Shown here: positions 17,431 through 24,972 of the stretch, one piece after another
How positions within the stretch are numbered: the stretch's first letter is position 1
Layout: each line of letters begins with the position of its first letter
NCBI GenBank assembly: GCA_964565775.1
Contig: CAZMGB010000001.1
Span: forward strand, 186,001 to 250,000
Origin: CAZMGB01 sp964565775
GTDB lineage: Bacteria > Chloroflexota > Dehalococcoidia > DSTF01 > JALHUB01
DNA: 64,000 bases
Direction of reading: 5' to 3'
The notes under the pieces: model-generated
Database searches by the model: none
The model's input: only the letters and a program-made list of their open reading frames with translations
Told to the model about the DNA's origin: nothing
Translations under genes and position numbers: made by a program

Positions 17431-18336
17431 CTAGCCTCGCCCGCTTGCCGCCCTCGCCCGTTCGACGGCGACACGGAGGCAGCGCTGCGTCATCACCCCC
17501 ACCAGGTGGCGACGGAAAGCGGCGGAGCCCCGCAGGTCGGAGATGGGATGCGCGGCCTCCACCGCCAGCGCGGCGGCGCGGGCGATGACCCCGTCCGTGG
17601 TAGGCTGCCCGGCCAGCGCCTCCTCCGCCTCGGGCGCGCGGATGGGGGTGGGCGCGACAGCGCCCAGGGCGATGCGTCCCTCCTTGATCCGGTCGCTGTC
17701 GTCGAGCGTCACCACGACCGCCACGCCGACGACCGCGATGTCCATCGCCGCGCGTGGGGTGTGGCGCTCGTAGACGCTGCCGGTCTGAGGGGGAGGCGTT
17801 GGCAGCGTGATGCTCACCAGGATGTCCGCAGGGCCGAGAGCCGCCTCGCCAGGGCCGCGGAAGAGCTCCCGCAGCGGCAGCAGTCGCGACCCTTCGGGCC
17901 CGGCGATCTGCACACGCGCATCGAGGGCGAGCAGGGGCGGCGCCGTGTCCGCCGAGGGAGCGGCGTTGCAGATGTTGCCGCCCACGGTCGCCATGTTCCG
18001 CGTCTGGACGGAGCCGACTACGCGGGCACCGTCCGAGAGGGCCTGATAGCGCTCGCGGATCAGAGGATGCTCCGCCATCTCGGCCATGTCCGTCATGGCG
18101 CCGATGCGCAGCCCATCCGTCTCGCTGAAGTCGATGCCCCGGAGCTCCGGCAGCCTGCGCAGGCTAACGACGTAGGGGGCGTGCAGCCCTGCCTGTCCGG
18201 CAGACAGGCCTGCCTCCTTCATCTGGACGAGGAGGTCGGTGCCGCCCGCGAGGAGCCTGCCGCCGTCACCCTTCTCTCGCAGCAGGGTGATGGCCTGGGA
18301 CAGGGTATCGGGGGCGAAGTACTCGAAACGCTTCAA
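17431..18336 (-). CDS. Molybdenum hydroxylase FAD-binding subunit (CoxM-like)
   Basis: 301 residues of the PCMH-type FAD fold: N-terminus FEYFAPDTLSQAITLL, FAD-binding RLLAGGTDLLVQMKE and the second motif TVGGNICNAAPSADTAPPLLALDA, then a CO-dehydrogenase flavoprotein C-terminal domain. It passes electrons from the Fe-S subunit to an acceptor. It is the first gene of the three-gene operon. An extra 10-12 residues (AGLSAGQAGLHAPY region) coincide exactly with a palindromic repeat in the DNA. Confidence 0.93.
   Translation of the reverse strand: MKRFEYFAPDTLSQAITLLREKGDGGRLLAGGTDLLVQMKEAGLSAGQAGLHAPYVVSLRRLPELRGIDFSETDGLRIGAMTDMAEMAEHPLIRERYQALSDGARVVGSVQTRNMATVGGNICNAAPSADTAPPLLALDARVQIAGPEGSRLLPLRELFRGPGEAALGPADILVSITLPTPPPQTGSVYERHTPRAAMDIAVVGVAVVVTLDDSDRIKEGRIALGAVAPTPIRAPEAEEALAGQPTTDGVIARAAALAVEAAHPISDLRGSAAFRRHLVGVMTQRCLRVAVERARAASGRG
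18191..18209. repeat. Palindromic repeat inside the FAD-subunit gene
   Basis: GCCTGTC-CGGCA-GACAGGC, a perfect 7-bp stem with a 5-nt loop, flanked by CCTGCC/CCTGCC. It is inside the reading frame and keeps it, adding the residues around LSAGQAG, absent from most homologues. Confidence 0.7.
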
Positions 18337-18442
18337 GGCGAGGCCCTCGCTGCGCTCCGGTCGGGGCGGAAGCGAATAGACCGGGCGGACGCTCCGGCCG
18401 TTCGATCTTACAGTGGGGCTCGGAGGTCTGGCAATGGTCTGC

Positions 18443-19648
18443 CTATGGCGGCACCTCGACCAGGCCCCACAGCTCGCAGGGGCCTACGCCCTTCCCCTGA
18501 ATGAGGACCCTTATCCTGCCCAGCCCGGCCGTGTCGACGAGCTCCAGCACCGCCCGCCGCCGTGCGTAGTACTCCTCCAGGGCGAGCGGCTGCTCGCCGG
18601 CGGCGCGGCTCAGTCCAGCGCCGATGCCCAGGGCCATCAGGAAGCCGGCCTGGGTGGTGATTCCCAGAGGCTCCAGCCCCTGACGGCGGCCCGCCTCGAC
18701 CATCGTCGTGAAGTCGACGTGAGCGGTCATGTCCTGTCGGCCCAGCCGCGCATAGGGGTCCGTGCTGGGGTTGTGACGGTAGAAGCAGAGGAGCGTGCCG
18801 TCGTGGCGCCAGGGGGCATACAGCTCCTCGGCGGGGTAGCCGTAGTCGAAGGTGAGGACGAAGCCGCGCGCCAGCGCCCGGCCCACCTCCTCCATCCAGC
18901 GCACGGCGGCCAGGTTCACCTCGGCGCGACAGCCCTCGCCCGGCCATAGCCCCAGTCTCTCGAAGTAGGAATCGATCTCCGGCGTCGAGGGGGCCCCGAG
19001 CTCCTCCTGGAAGCAGCCATCCTCCCACGTGACGAAGACCTCTTTCAGTTCGCCGCCGACCGTAGCGACGCGGTGCACGGGAAAGCTGTCCACCAGCTCG
19101 TTGCTGAGGATGCAGCCGCTGACGCCGCCCGCGGGCGGAGCTTCGCCGGGCGGGAGCCATTCGACTCTTCCCGGCGGCAGGCTCAGCTCCTCCAGAGTTC
19201 GCTGCTGTTCGGCGATGAGCTCGGCACTGGCGTCGGTGAGGCGGTACGTCAGGGCGTCGAAGAAGTCCGGCTCGTGCTGCTCGGCCCAGCGGAGGATGTC
19301 GCGACAGAGCAATCCGTTTCCCGCCCCCATCTCGACGATGTCGAATGCGGCAGGCCGGTCCATCGCCTGCCACATTTGTGAGATCTGCTTCGATACCAGG
19401 TAGCCGAAGATGGGGTGGACCTCCGGGCTGGTGACGTAGTCGCCGTGTCGCCCCATCTTCGGGCGGCGTGTGCAGTAGTAGCCGTGCTGCGGGTGATAGA
19501 GGGCCATCGCCATGAACTGCTCGAAGGTGATCCTGCCCTCGCGCTCGATCCGCTGGCGGACGGCCTCCACCAGGAGTGGGTTGGCGGTGATCGGTTCGAA
19601 GTCGTCCTGTGCGTGCACCAGATCGCCTTTCGCAGTGGGCGAAACCAT
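18443..19648 (-). CDS. MidA/NDUFAF7-family SAM-dependent methyltransferase
   Basis: About 401 residues of the DUF185/MidA family, protein arginine methyltransferases that in mitochondria assemble complex I. Visible: the N-terminal ITFEQFMAMALYHPQHGYY, then KMGRHGDYVTSPEVHPIFG, the SAM-binding FDIVEMGAGNGLLCRDIL, and the late ILSNELVDSFPVHRV with the conserved NE-D-P region. The frame stays open far upstream to 20251, but that part is antisense to the gene at 19761 and is not coding. The start is uncertain: ATG at 19648 is the best position for length, although no strong ribosome site precedes it. Confidence 0.85.
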   Translation of the reverse strand: MVSPTAKGDLVHAQDDFEPITANPLLVEAVRQRIEREGRITFEQFMAMALYHPQHGYYCTRRPKMGRHGDYVTSPEVHPIFGYLVSKQISQMWQAMDRPAAFDIVEMGAGNGLLCRDILRWAEQHEPDFFDALTYRLTDASAELIAEQQRTLEELSLPPGRVEWLPPGEAPPAGGVSGCILSNELVDSFPVHRVATVGGELKEVFVTWEDGCFQEELGAPSTPEIDSYFERLGLWPGEGCRAEVNLAAVRWMEEVGRALARGFVLTFDYGYPAEELYAPWRHDGTLLCFYRHNPSTDPYARLGRQDMTAHVDFTTMVEAGRRQGLEPLGITTQAGFLMALGIGAGLSRAAGEQPLALEEYYARRRAVLELVDTAGLGRIRVLIQGKGVGPCELWGLVEVPP

Positions 19649-19760
19649 CTTATCGCAGGGAGAGAGGGTAGCCAACAAGCGCAGAAGTGTTGACTCACGA
19701 GCCATAAGTGGTCGACAATCATGGGGATACGATTCGATATTCCGGTCGCCCAGCCGATAG

Positions 19761-20414
19761 GTGGCGGAATTGGTCCTGATCTTCTTCGTCCTGCTGATCG
19801 TTACCCTCGTTCTACTGTTGATGCTCCTGGTCTTCGGGTTCACCGTCAGGGCGCTGGCGAGCCTCCTCGTGATCCCGGGCGAGTTCGCGGGCACCGTCGG
19901 CAGGGAGTCGGTGCGGCGCAACCATGCCCTCCAGCATGCGACCATGAACGTCATCGAGGAGCGGTTCGGCCCCAGCGGCCTCGAAGGCAGGGCGCTGCGA
20001 CACGGCTTCACCCTTGACGGCGCGGCGTCGGCGGATGTCGTGCTGGCGGCGGCCCAGGAGGGGCTGAGCCGTCTCAAGGCCGGCGAGCGTCGTCTCGCCA
20101 TCCGTCGCCGCTGCGGCAGCACCCTTGCGTCGGCGGGCTTCCTCTGCGCGATGGTCTTCCTCGGTGTGCTGCTGGGAACGCACCAGCTCTCGCTCCTGAA
20201 TGTCGTTCTCGCGGTGCTGCTGGCGAATCTCCTCTCTCCCATGCTCAGCAACCTGCTTCAGCGCCGCATCTCCGGCGCCGCCGACGTCTCTGGCCAGCGC
20301 ATCGTGGGACTGGCCGGCTGGCGCCTGCCGGCGAGCGACGGCGCTCCCGCGCTTCGCTTCGAGGTGCGCACGGCGGGGGGCGCGGCAGCCCTCCCGGGAC
20401 GGCGCGCGGACTAG
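19761..20414 (+). CDS. Membrane protein, DUF6391-like
   Basis: 217 residues: an N-terminal hydrophobic segment (LVLIFFVLLIVTLVLLLMLL), a soluble part with the motif RRNHALQHATMNVIEERFG, then two further membrane segments (residues about 120-165). The NHALQHAT block is characteristic of DUF6391 proteins in cyanobacteria and Chloroflexota; this assignment is from memory. Function unknown; the His-rich motif might bind a metal. GTG start at 19761, without a clear ribosome site. It is divergent from the methyltransferase gene and ends 17 bases before the ModE-type regulator gene. Confidence 0.6.
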   Translation: MAELVLIFFVLLIVTLVLLLMLLVFGFTVRALASLLVIPGEFAGTVGRESVRRNHALQHATMNVIEERFGPSGLEGRALRHGFTLDGAASADVVLAAAQEGLSRLKAGERRLAIRRRCGSTLASAGFLCAMVFLGVLLGTHQLSLLNVVLAVLLANLLSPMLSNLLQRRISGAADVSGQRIVGLAGWRLPASDGAPALRFEVRTAGGAAALPGRRAD

Positions 20415-20431
20415 GCCCGGCGGGCCCACGC

Positions 20432-20776
20432 ATGGCGGTGGAACCGAAGGTCAAGCTCTGGATCGAGAAGTCGGGCCTGCTAGTCCTGAGCGACTATAGG
20501 GTACAGTTGCTCCAGCACGTCGCCGATACCGGGTCGCTCGCCCGGGCGGCGGAACGCATGGGGCTCTCCTACCGGCGCGCCTGGGGCAAGATCAAGGAGA
20601 TCGAGCGGAACCTGGGAGAGCCTCTGGTGGAGAGCGAGGCGGGTGGCGTGGGGGGTGGCCGGACACGACTTACGCCGCGGGCGGAGCGGCTGCTGGTGCA
20701 GTATCGGCGGTTTCGGGCGGCGGTGGAGGCGGACGTGGGACGGGAGTTGGTGCGGGCCTTCGGCGAGAAGCCGTAG
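20432..20776 (+). CDS. ModE-type DNA-binding regulator (winged helix only)
   Basis: 114 residues, a LysR/ModE N-terminal winged helix-turn-helix: LLQHVADTGSLARAAERMGLSYRRAWGKIKEIE then RLTPRAERLLVQYRRF. It lacks the C-terminal TOBE (molybdate/tungstate-binding) domains of full ModE. It lies immediately upstream of the tungstate transporter genes, with a palindrome between, so it most likely regulates them. The TOBE function may be supplied by another protein, or sensing may occur differently. It could also be a single-domain TunR-like regulator. Start ATG at 20432. Confidence 0.88.
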   Translation: MAVEPKVKLWIEKSGLLVLSDYRVQLLQHVADTGSLARAAERMGLSYRRAWGKIKEIERNLGEPLVESEAGGVGGGRTRLTPRAERLLVQYRRFRAAVEADVGRELVRAFGEKP

Positions 20777-20787
20777 TTTTTTTGCGG

Positions 20788-20813
20788 GCGTTATGCTAGG
20801 GTCAGCATAACGC
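20788..20813. promoter_or_regulatory. Palindromic operator candidate upstream of tupA
   Basis: GCGTTATGCT-N6-AGCATAACGC, perfect 10-bp arms separated by AGGGTC. An additional TTTGCG (20781-20786) and CGCAAA (20811-20816) extend the symmetry imperfectly. It sits between the ModE-type regulator and tupA, 17 bases before the start codon, and resembles ModE-class sites in size and AT-containing arms. Binding is inferred. Confidence 0.7.
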
Positions 20814-20829
20814 AAAGGAGGACGGACGT

Positions 20830-21678
20830 ATGAGTCGGAGACGCGTCGCAGTTGTAGTTGGTCTGGCAGCGGTTCTGGCGCTGGCGGGCATGGGATGTGG
20901 TGGCAAGAAGGAGATCATCGTGGCCTCGACGACCAGCACCCAGGACAGCGGCCTCCTGGACGTGCTGCTTCCCATGTTCGAGAAGGAGAGCGGCTATAAT
21001 GTGAAGCTCGTCGCCGTGGGGAGCGGCCAGGCGCTCGCAATGGGTGACCGCGGCGACGCCGACGCGCTCCTGGTGCACGCCCCCAGCTCCGAGAAAGAGC
21101 TGGTCGATAAGGGCACGGTCATCAACCGCCAACTGGTGATGCACAACGACTTCATCATCCTCGGCCCGGCGGATGACCCGGCGGGAATCCGGGGCATGGA
21201 GTCGGCCACGGAAGCCCTGACCACTATCGCCGACAAGAAGGCGACTTTTGTGAGCCGCGGCGATGACTCCGGCACCAACAAGCTCGAACTGAGCCTGTGG
21301 GAGAAGACCGGTCTGGACCCGACAGGCCAGAGCTGGTACGAGCAGAGCGGCCAGGGCATGGGCGCCACTCTCCAGATCACGAATCAGCGCGGCGCCTATA
21401 CGATATCGGACCGGGGGACGTACCTGGCCCAAAGCGAGAACCTGGAGCTGGAGGTGCTGGTGGAGGGCGACCCCGTCCTTCTGAACGTCTATCACGTGAT
21501 GCAGGTGAACCCGGAGCGCTTCGACCGCGTGAACGCTGAGGGCGGCCGCGCCTTCGTCGAGTTCATGGTTTCCGACGAGGCGCAGCAGGCGATCCGTGAC
21601 TTCGGCGTGGACAAGTTTGGCCAGCCCCTGTTTGTCCCCGACGCCGGCCGCACCGACGCCGAACTGGGCCTCGACTAG
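20830..21678 (+). CDS. tupA: Tungstate ABC transporter, substrate-binding lipoprotein TupA
   Basis: 282-residue periplasmic/extracytoplasmic binding protein. It begins with a signal peptide ending in the cysteine of AGMGCGGKKE (lipoprotein-like), followed by the TupA signature VASTTSTQDSGLLDVLLP, which separates tungstate carriers from molybdate ModA. Later come GDADALLVHAPSSEKELV and the anion-binding FVSRGDDSGTNKLEL. It captures WO4 with very high affinity for the permease. AAAGGAGG lies 8 bases before the ATG. Regulated, by inference, by the palindrome just upstream. Confidence 0.93.
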   Translation: MSRRRVAVVVGLAAVLALAGMGCGGKKEIIVASTTSTQDSGLLDVLLPMFEKESGYNVKLVAVGSGQALAMGDRGDADALLVHAPSSEKELVDKGTVINRQLVMHNDFIILGPADDPAGIRGMESATEALTTIADKKATFVSRGDDSGTNKLELSLWEKTGLDPTGQSWYEQSGQGMGATLQITNQRGAYTISDRGTYLAQSENLELEVLVEGDPVLLNVYHVMQVNPERFDRVNAEGGRAFVEFMVSDEAQQAIRDFGVDKFGQPLFVPDAGRTDAELGLD

Positions 21679-21696
21679 TCGGAAGGTGGTGACAGC

Positions 21697-22395
21697 GTGG
21701 ACCTCATATGGGACGGCGTTCGCGAAGCGTTCCGGATCATCGGTTCCGGCGACTACTCACTGTGGCAGATCACGTTGCGCTCGCTGCTGATCTCCGGTTC
21801 GGCGGTGGCGATTAGTCTGCTGATCGGCGTTTCTGTGGGGGCGCTGCTCGCCTTCAACGAGTTTCCGGGCCGCAACCTGGCCTTCACGGTGGTGAACACC
21901 GGTATGGGGCTGCCGCCGGTAGTCGTCGGGCTGCTGGTGGCCATTACCCTCTGGCGGAGCGGGCCGCTGGGCCAGCTCAACCTGATTTACACTCCGCTGG
22001 CGATGGTCGTGGCACAGACGATCATCGCCGCGCCCATCGTCACCGGGTTCACGGCGGCGGCTCTCCGTAGCCTCCGTCCCAGGCTGCGGGCGCAGCTCTA
22101 CGCCCTGGGAGCGTCCAGGCTGCAGATGCTCTGGCTGGTTCTCTGGGAGGCGAAGCTGCCCCTCCTGGCGGCGGTAATGGCGGGCTTCGGAGGCGCGATC
22201 TCCGAGATCGGCGCGTCTATAATGGTTGGCGGCAACCTGGCGGGCGAGACGCGGGTCCTGACCACGGCCGTCGTCCTGGAAGTGTCGCGCGGCGAGTTCG
22301 CGCCCGCCATTGCCCTCTCGCTAGTGCTGCTGGCTCTCATCTTCGCGGTCAACCTCATTCTGACAACGGTGCAGCAGCAGGAGCAACGTGCGTGA
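21697..22395 (+). CDS. tupB: Tungstate ABC transporter permease TupB
   Basis: 232-residue membrane permease with five or six hydrophobic segments. The cytoplasmic coupling loop with the EAA-like motif is LRAQLYALGASRLQMLWLVLWEAKLPL followed by GFGGAISEIGASIMVGGN. These match the TupB/WtpB permeases. Starts with GTG at 21697, 18 bases after tupA, and its stop overlaps the start of tupC (GTGA-type overlap), so the three are one operon. Confidence 0.93.
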   Translation: MDLIWDGVREAFRIIGSGDYSLWQITLRSLLISGSAVAISLLIGVSVGALLAFNEFPGRNLAFTVVNTGMGLPPVVVGLLVAITLWRSGPLGQLNLIYTPLAMVVAQTIIAAPIVTGFTAAALRSLRPRLRAQLYALGASRLQMLWLVLWEAKLPLLAAVMAGFGGAISEIGASIMVGGNLAGETRVLTTAVVLEVSRGEFAPAIALSLVLLALIFAVNLILTTVQQQEQRA

Positions 22396-23489
22396 ACCAG
22401 GCCAAGCTGTCCCTCCGCGACGTGCGGGTCGTCCGCGGGGGCCGCGCCATTCTGGACGTCCCCCGGCTGGACGTGCTCGATGGCGAGGTTCTGGCCGTCA
22501 TCGGCCCCAACGGCGCGGGCAAGACCACCCTCCTCATGCTCCTCGCCCTCCTGGAACGGCCCTCCTGGGGCGAGGTGCTGTTCGAGGGTGAAAGCGTGAA
22601 GGGACGTGGCCTATCGCTACGGCGAAGGATGGCGGTGGTGTTCCAGGAAGCGCTGCTGCTGCGACGCTCCGTGCTGGAGAACGTCGCTATGGGTCTGGGG
22701 CTGCGCGGCGTGCCCAGGGGTGAGCGTCGCGAGCGCTCGCTGCGCTGGATGGAGCGGTTCGGCATCGCCCATTTGGCGCGCCGCTCTGCCCGTAGCCTGT
22801 CGGGCGGCGAGGCGCAGCGGGCGAGCCTGGCGCGCGCCTTCGCCCTGGAGCCGGAGGTTCTCCTTCTCGACGAAGCCTTCGGCGGTCTCGACCAGCCCAC
22901 CCGGGAGATGCTGCTCGACGAGCTGGCGGCAGTCCTCGCCGATACCGGCGTGACGACGGTCTTCGTCACCCACGAGAGGGATGAGGCGGCGCGGCTGGGG
23001 CACCGAGTGGCAGTGATGCTGGACGGACGCGTGAGACAATTGGGCCCCCCGTCGGAGGTCTTCAGCGCCCCGGTGGACGAGGGGGTGGCTGCGCTCGTGG
23101 GGGTGGAGACGGTGGTGCCGGGCCGGGCGCTAGACCTCGGCGGCGGGCTGTCGCGATTCGAGGTGGCCGGTCAGATCATTGAAGTCGCCGTCGATGGCAT
23201 CGAGTCGCCGGACGTGCTCGTTTGCCTGCGGCCGGAGGACGTCGTCCTCTTGCCCCTGGACAGCGTTCTCCCCTCGAGCGCCCGCAACCGGCTGCGGGGC
23301 GTGATCCGTCGCGTCTCTCCCGTGGGGGCTCTGGCGCGCATCACCATCGACTGCGGTTTTCCTCTGGTTGCGGTCATCACCATGCAGTCCCTGGACGACC
23401 TGGAGTTAGCGGTGGGACAGGAGATAGTGGCGTCCTTCAAAGCGACTGCGGTGCACGTGATCCCGCGCTCCGGTCACGGACGTCGCTAG
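22392..23489 (+). CDS. tupC: Tungstate ABC transporter ATPase TupC with TOBE-like C-terminus
   Basis: 365-residue ATPase. Walker A GPNGAGKTTLL, Q-loop near VVFQEALLLR, ABC signature LSGGEAQRASLARAF, Walker B VLLLDEAFGGLD and the switch histidine in VFVTHERDEA are all present. After residue ~240 comes a TOBE-like domain (RLRGVIRRVSPVGALARITI) that may sense tungstate and set transport. GTG start overlaps tupB by four bases. Confidence 0.93.
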   Translation: MNQAKLSLRDVRVVRGGRAILDVPRLDVLDGEVLAVIGPNGAGKTTLLMLLALLERPSWGEVLFEGESVKGRGLSLRRRMAVVFQEALLLRRSVLENVAMGLGLRGVPRGERRERSLRWMERFGIAHLARRSARSLSGGEAQRASLARAFALEPEVLLLDEAFGGLDQPTREMLLDELAAVLADTGVTTVFVTHERDEAARLGHRVAVMLDGRVRQLGPPSEVFSAPVDEGVAALVGVETVVPGRALDLGGGLSRFEVAGQIIEVAVDGIESPDVLVCLRPEDVVLLPLDSVLPSSARNRLRGVIRRVSPVGALARITIDCGFPLVAVITMQSLDDLELAVGQEIVASFKATAVHVIPRSGHGRR

Positions 23490-24172
23490 GCACTTTCGTC
23501 CTCGAGCGAGGCGTTCCGCTTCAGGACGCGCAGCAGCTCTGGTCTATCACTGATGAGGCCCGTCACGCCCCAGTCCAGCAACTCGCGCGCCGTCTCCAGA
23601 TCGTTCACGGGCCAGACCAGCACGGGGACGCCGTGCGCCGCCAGGGATGCGGCGAGCTCCCGGCTCAGGAGGTCGCGGTGGATGGAAACGCCCGCTTGGA
23701 GGGGGTCGCTGTCCAGCAGCGGCTGGAGGGCATCGACTAGCCGGGGCGCGTTCACGGTGCGGTAGAGGCGAAGGTCCGCCTCCTCCCGCCGCAGCCGTTC
23801 GAGGACGCCCCAGTAGACGGACGTCACCTGCACTTCCTCCAGCGCGCCCCGGTCGCGGACCACCGAGAGCAGGGTGGGCGCGAAGCGTCGGTCACGGCTC
23901 TTCACGTCGATGAGGATGCGCGCGCGCCGTCGCGCCCTGTCCAGGATCTCCTCCAGTGTCAGGGCCTCGCCCTTATCGAGGCGAAACTGCCACCCGTCCC
24001 AGAGGATCGGCAGCAAGGGGAGGCGACGGGAGTGTCTGGCGACCAGCCTGCCGCCCTGCCAGCGGAGGTCGGCTTCGACGAAGTCGGCGCCGGCCGCCAG
24101 CGCGCGTTCGAGGAGGGGCCCCTCGTTCCCGGCCTTGTGCGCGATCGTGAGAAACGAGGGAGAGCGCTGCAG
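23486..24172 (-). CDS. Glycerophosphodiester phosphodiesterase-family protein, non-canonical start
   Basis: About 228 residues of a GDPD TIM barrel, which hydrolyses glycerophosphodiesters to glycerol-3-phosphate and an alcohol. The N-terminal strand TIAHKAGNEGPLLERA holds the catalytic histidine (usual HRG is HKA here), followed by ADFVEADLRW with the E-x-D metal ligands and LVARHS. The last third (VLVWPVNDLETARELLDWG, ISDRPELL) is typical. No ATG, GTG or TTG lies between the upstream gene's TAG and the first barrel strand. A CTG at 24172, 8 bases after AGGAAGG, gives the complete domain and is the likely start. Its 3' end overlaps the convergent tupC by four bases. Confidence 0.75.
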   Translation of the reverse strand: MQRSPSFLTIAHKAGNEGPLLERALAAGADFVEADLRWQGGRLVARHSRRLPLLPILWDGWQFRLDKGEALTLEEILDRARRRARILIDVKSRDRRFAPTLLSVVRDRGALEEVQVTSVYWGVLERLRREEADLRLYRTVNAPRLVDALQPLLDSDPLQAGVSIHRDLLSRELAASLAAHGVPVLVWPVNDLETARELLDWGVTGLISDRPELLRVLKRNASLEDESA

Positions 24173-24202
24173 GGGTTCGAGCCTTCCTGCCGTCTCGGTG
24201 CC

Positions 24203-24724
24203 CTAGCGAGAGGAGCCGGCCAGCCCGATGAGGTTCACCAGGACGCGACGCCGGCGGGGCCGGTCCAGCTCCACGAGGAAGATGCGCTGCCACTGCCCCA
24301 GTGTGAGCCGGCTATCGACTATGGGGATGGCCTCGCTGCTACCCAGGAAGATATGCTGGCAATGAGCGTGGCCGTTCTTGCACTCCTCTTCGCCCATGTT
24401 GACGGTGCGGCGGGAGAAATCGTTGTGCTCGTAGGGGGCGTCAACGGGCGCCAGTCGCGCCAGCGTGTCCGCCAGGTCTCTCAAGAGCAGCGGTTCCTTT
24501 TCGTTGATCTTGATCGCGGCGGTGGTGTGGAGGGAATAGACCGTGGCTTGCCCGAACTGAATGCCGGAATCCTCTATGATGGCGATGACCTGGTCCGTGA
24601 TGTCCACGAACTCGGGCGCTGCATCAGTTTCGACTTCCAGGGCCTCGCTGAGGACGGTGACGATGCCCTGCGTGTCGACCAGGCGCTCCGTGCGCACAGC
24701 CACGCCCGGAAGTACCACGTCCAT
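24203..24724 (-). CDS. YjbQ-family protein (secondary thiamine-phosphate synthase type)
   Basis: 173 residues, UPF0047/YjbQ family. The visible signature is the cluster of conserved histidines and acids: VYSLHTTAAIKINEKEPLLL, YEHNDFSRR and NGHAHCQHIFLGSS, ending in LGQWQRIFLVELDRPRRR. The family has weak thiamine-phosphate synthase activity in vitro; the physiological role is not settled. It is followed, 30 bases on, by the glycerophosphodiesterase gene in the same direction. Confidence 0.9.
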   Translation of the reverse strand: MDVVLPGVAVRTERLVDTQGIVTVLSEALEVETDAAPEFVDITDQVIAIIEDSGIQFGQATVYSLHTTAAIKINEKEPLLLRDLADTLARLAPVDAPYEHNDFSRRTVNMGEEECKNGHAHCQHIFLGSSEAIPIVDSRLTLGQWQRIFLVELDRPRRRRVLVNLIGLAGSSR

Positions 24725-24972
24725 GGGCCACGCTTCCTCCGATTTGCCTGTTCGACTTTAGGCTCATCATAGTGTAACCAATCTCAGCCCCTTTTGAAAA
24801 GAGGGTGTCCACCGGTTTTTGTCGCTGGTGGCTGCACGTTTGGGACGAAGGATAGGGCGCTGGCGGCGCAGCCCGCCTTGCCTCGTGTTGAGGCGCCGGT
24901 GTAGTATGCGGCTGGCGTGTACGGTGCGTTGAGGCGCCACTCGTCGAATTCCAGGTCGAAGGGAGGAACGAC

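Noticed and set aside
14652..18336. Aerobic CO dehydrogenase
   Set aside because: The catalytic AYRCSFR loop is missing in the large subunit.
19649..20251. N-terminal 201-residue extension of the methyltransferase
   Set aside because: Antisense to the DUF6391-like gene, Arg/Ser-rich with no domain; the family starts near 19648.
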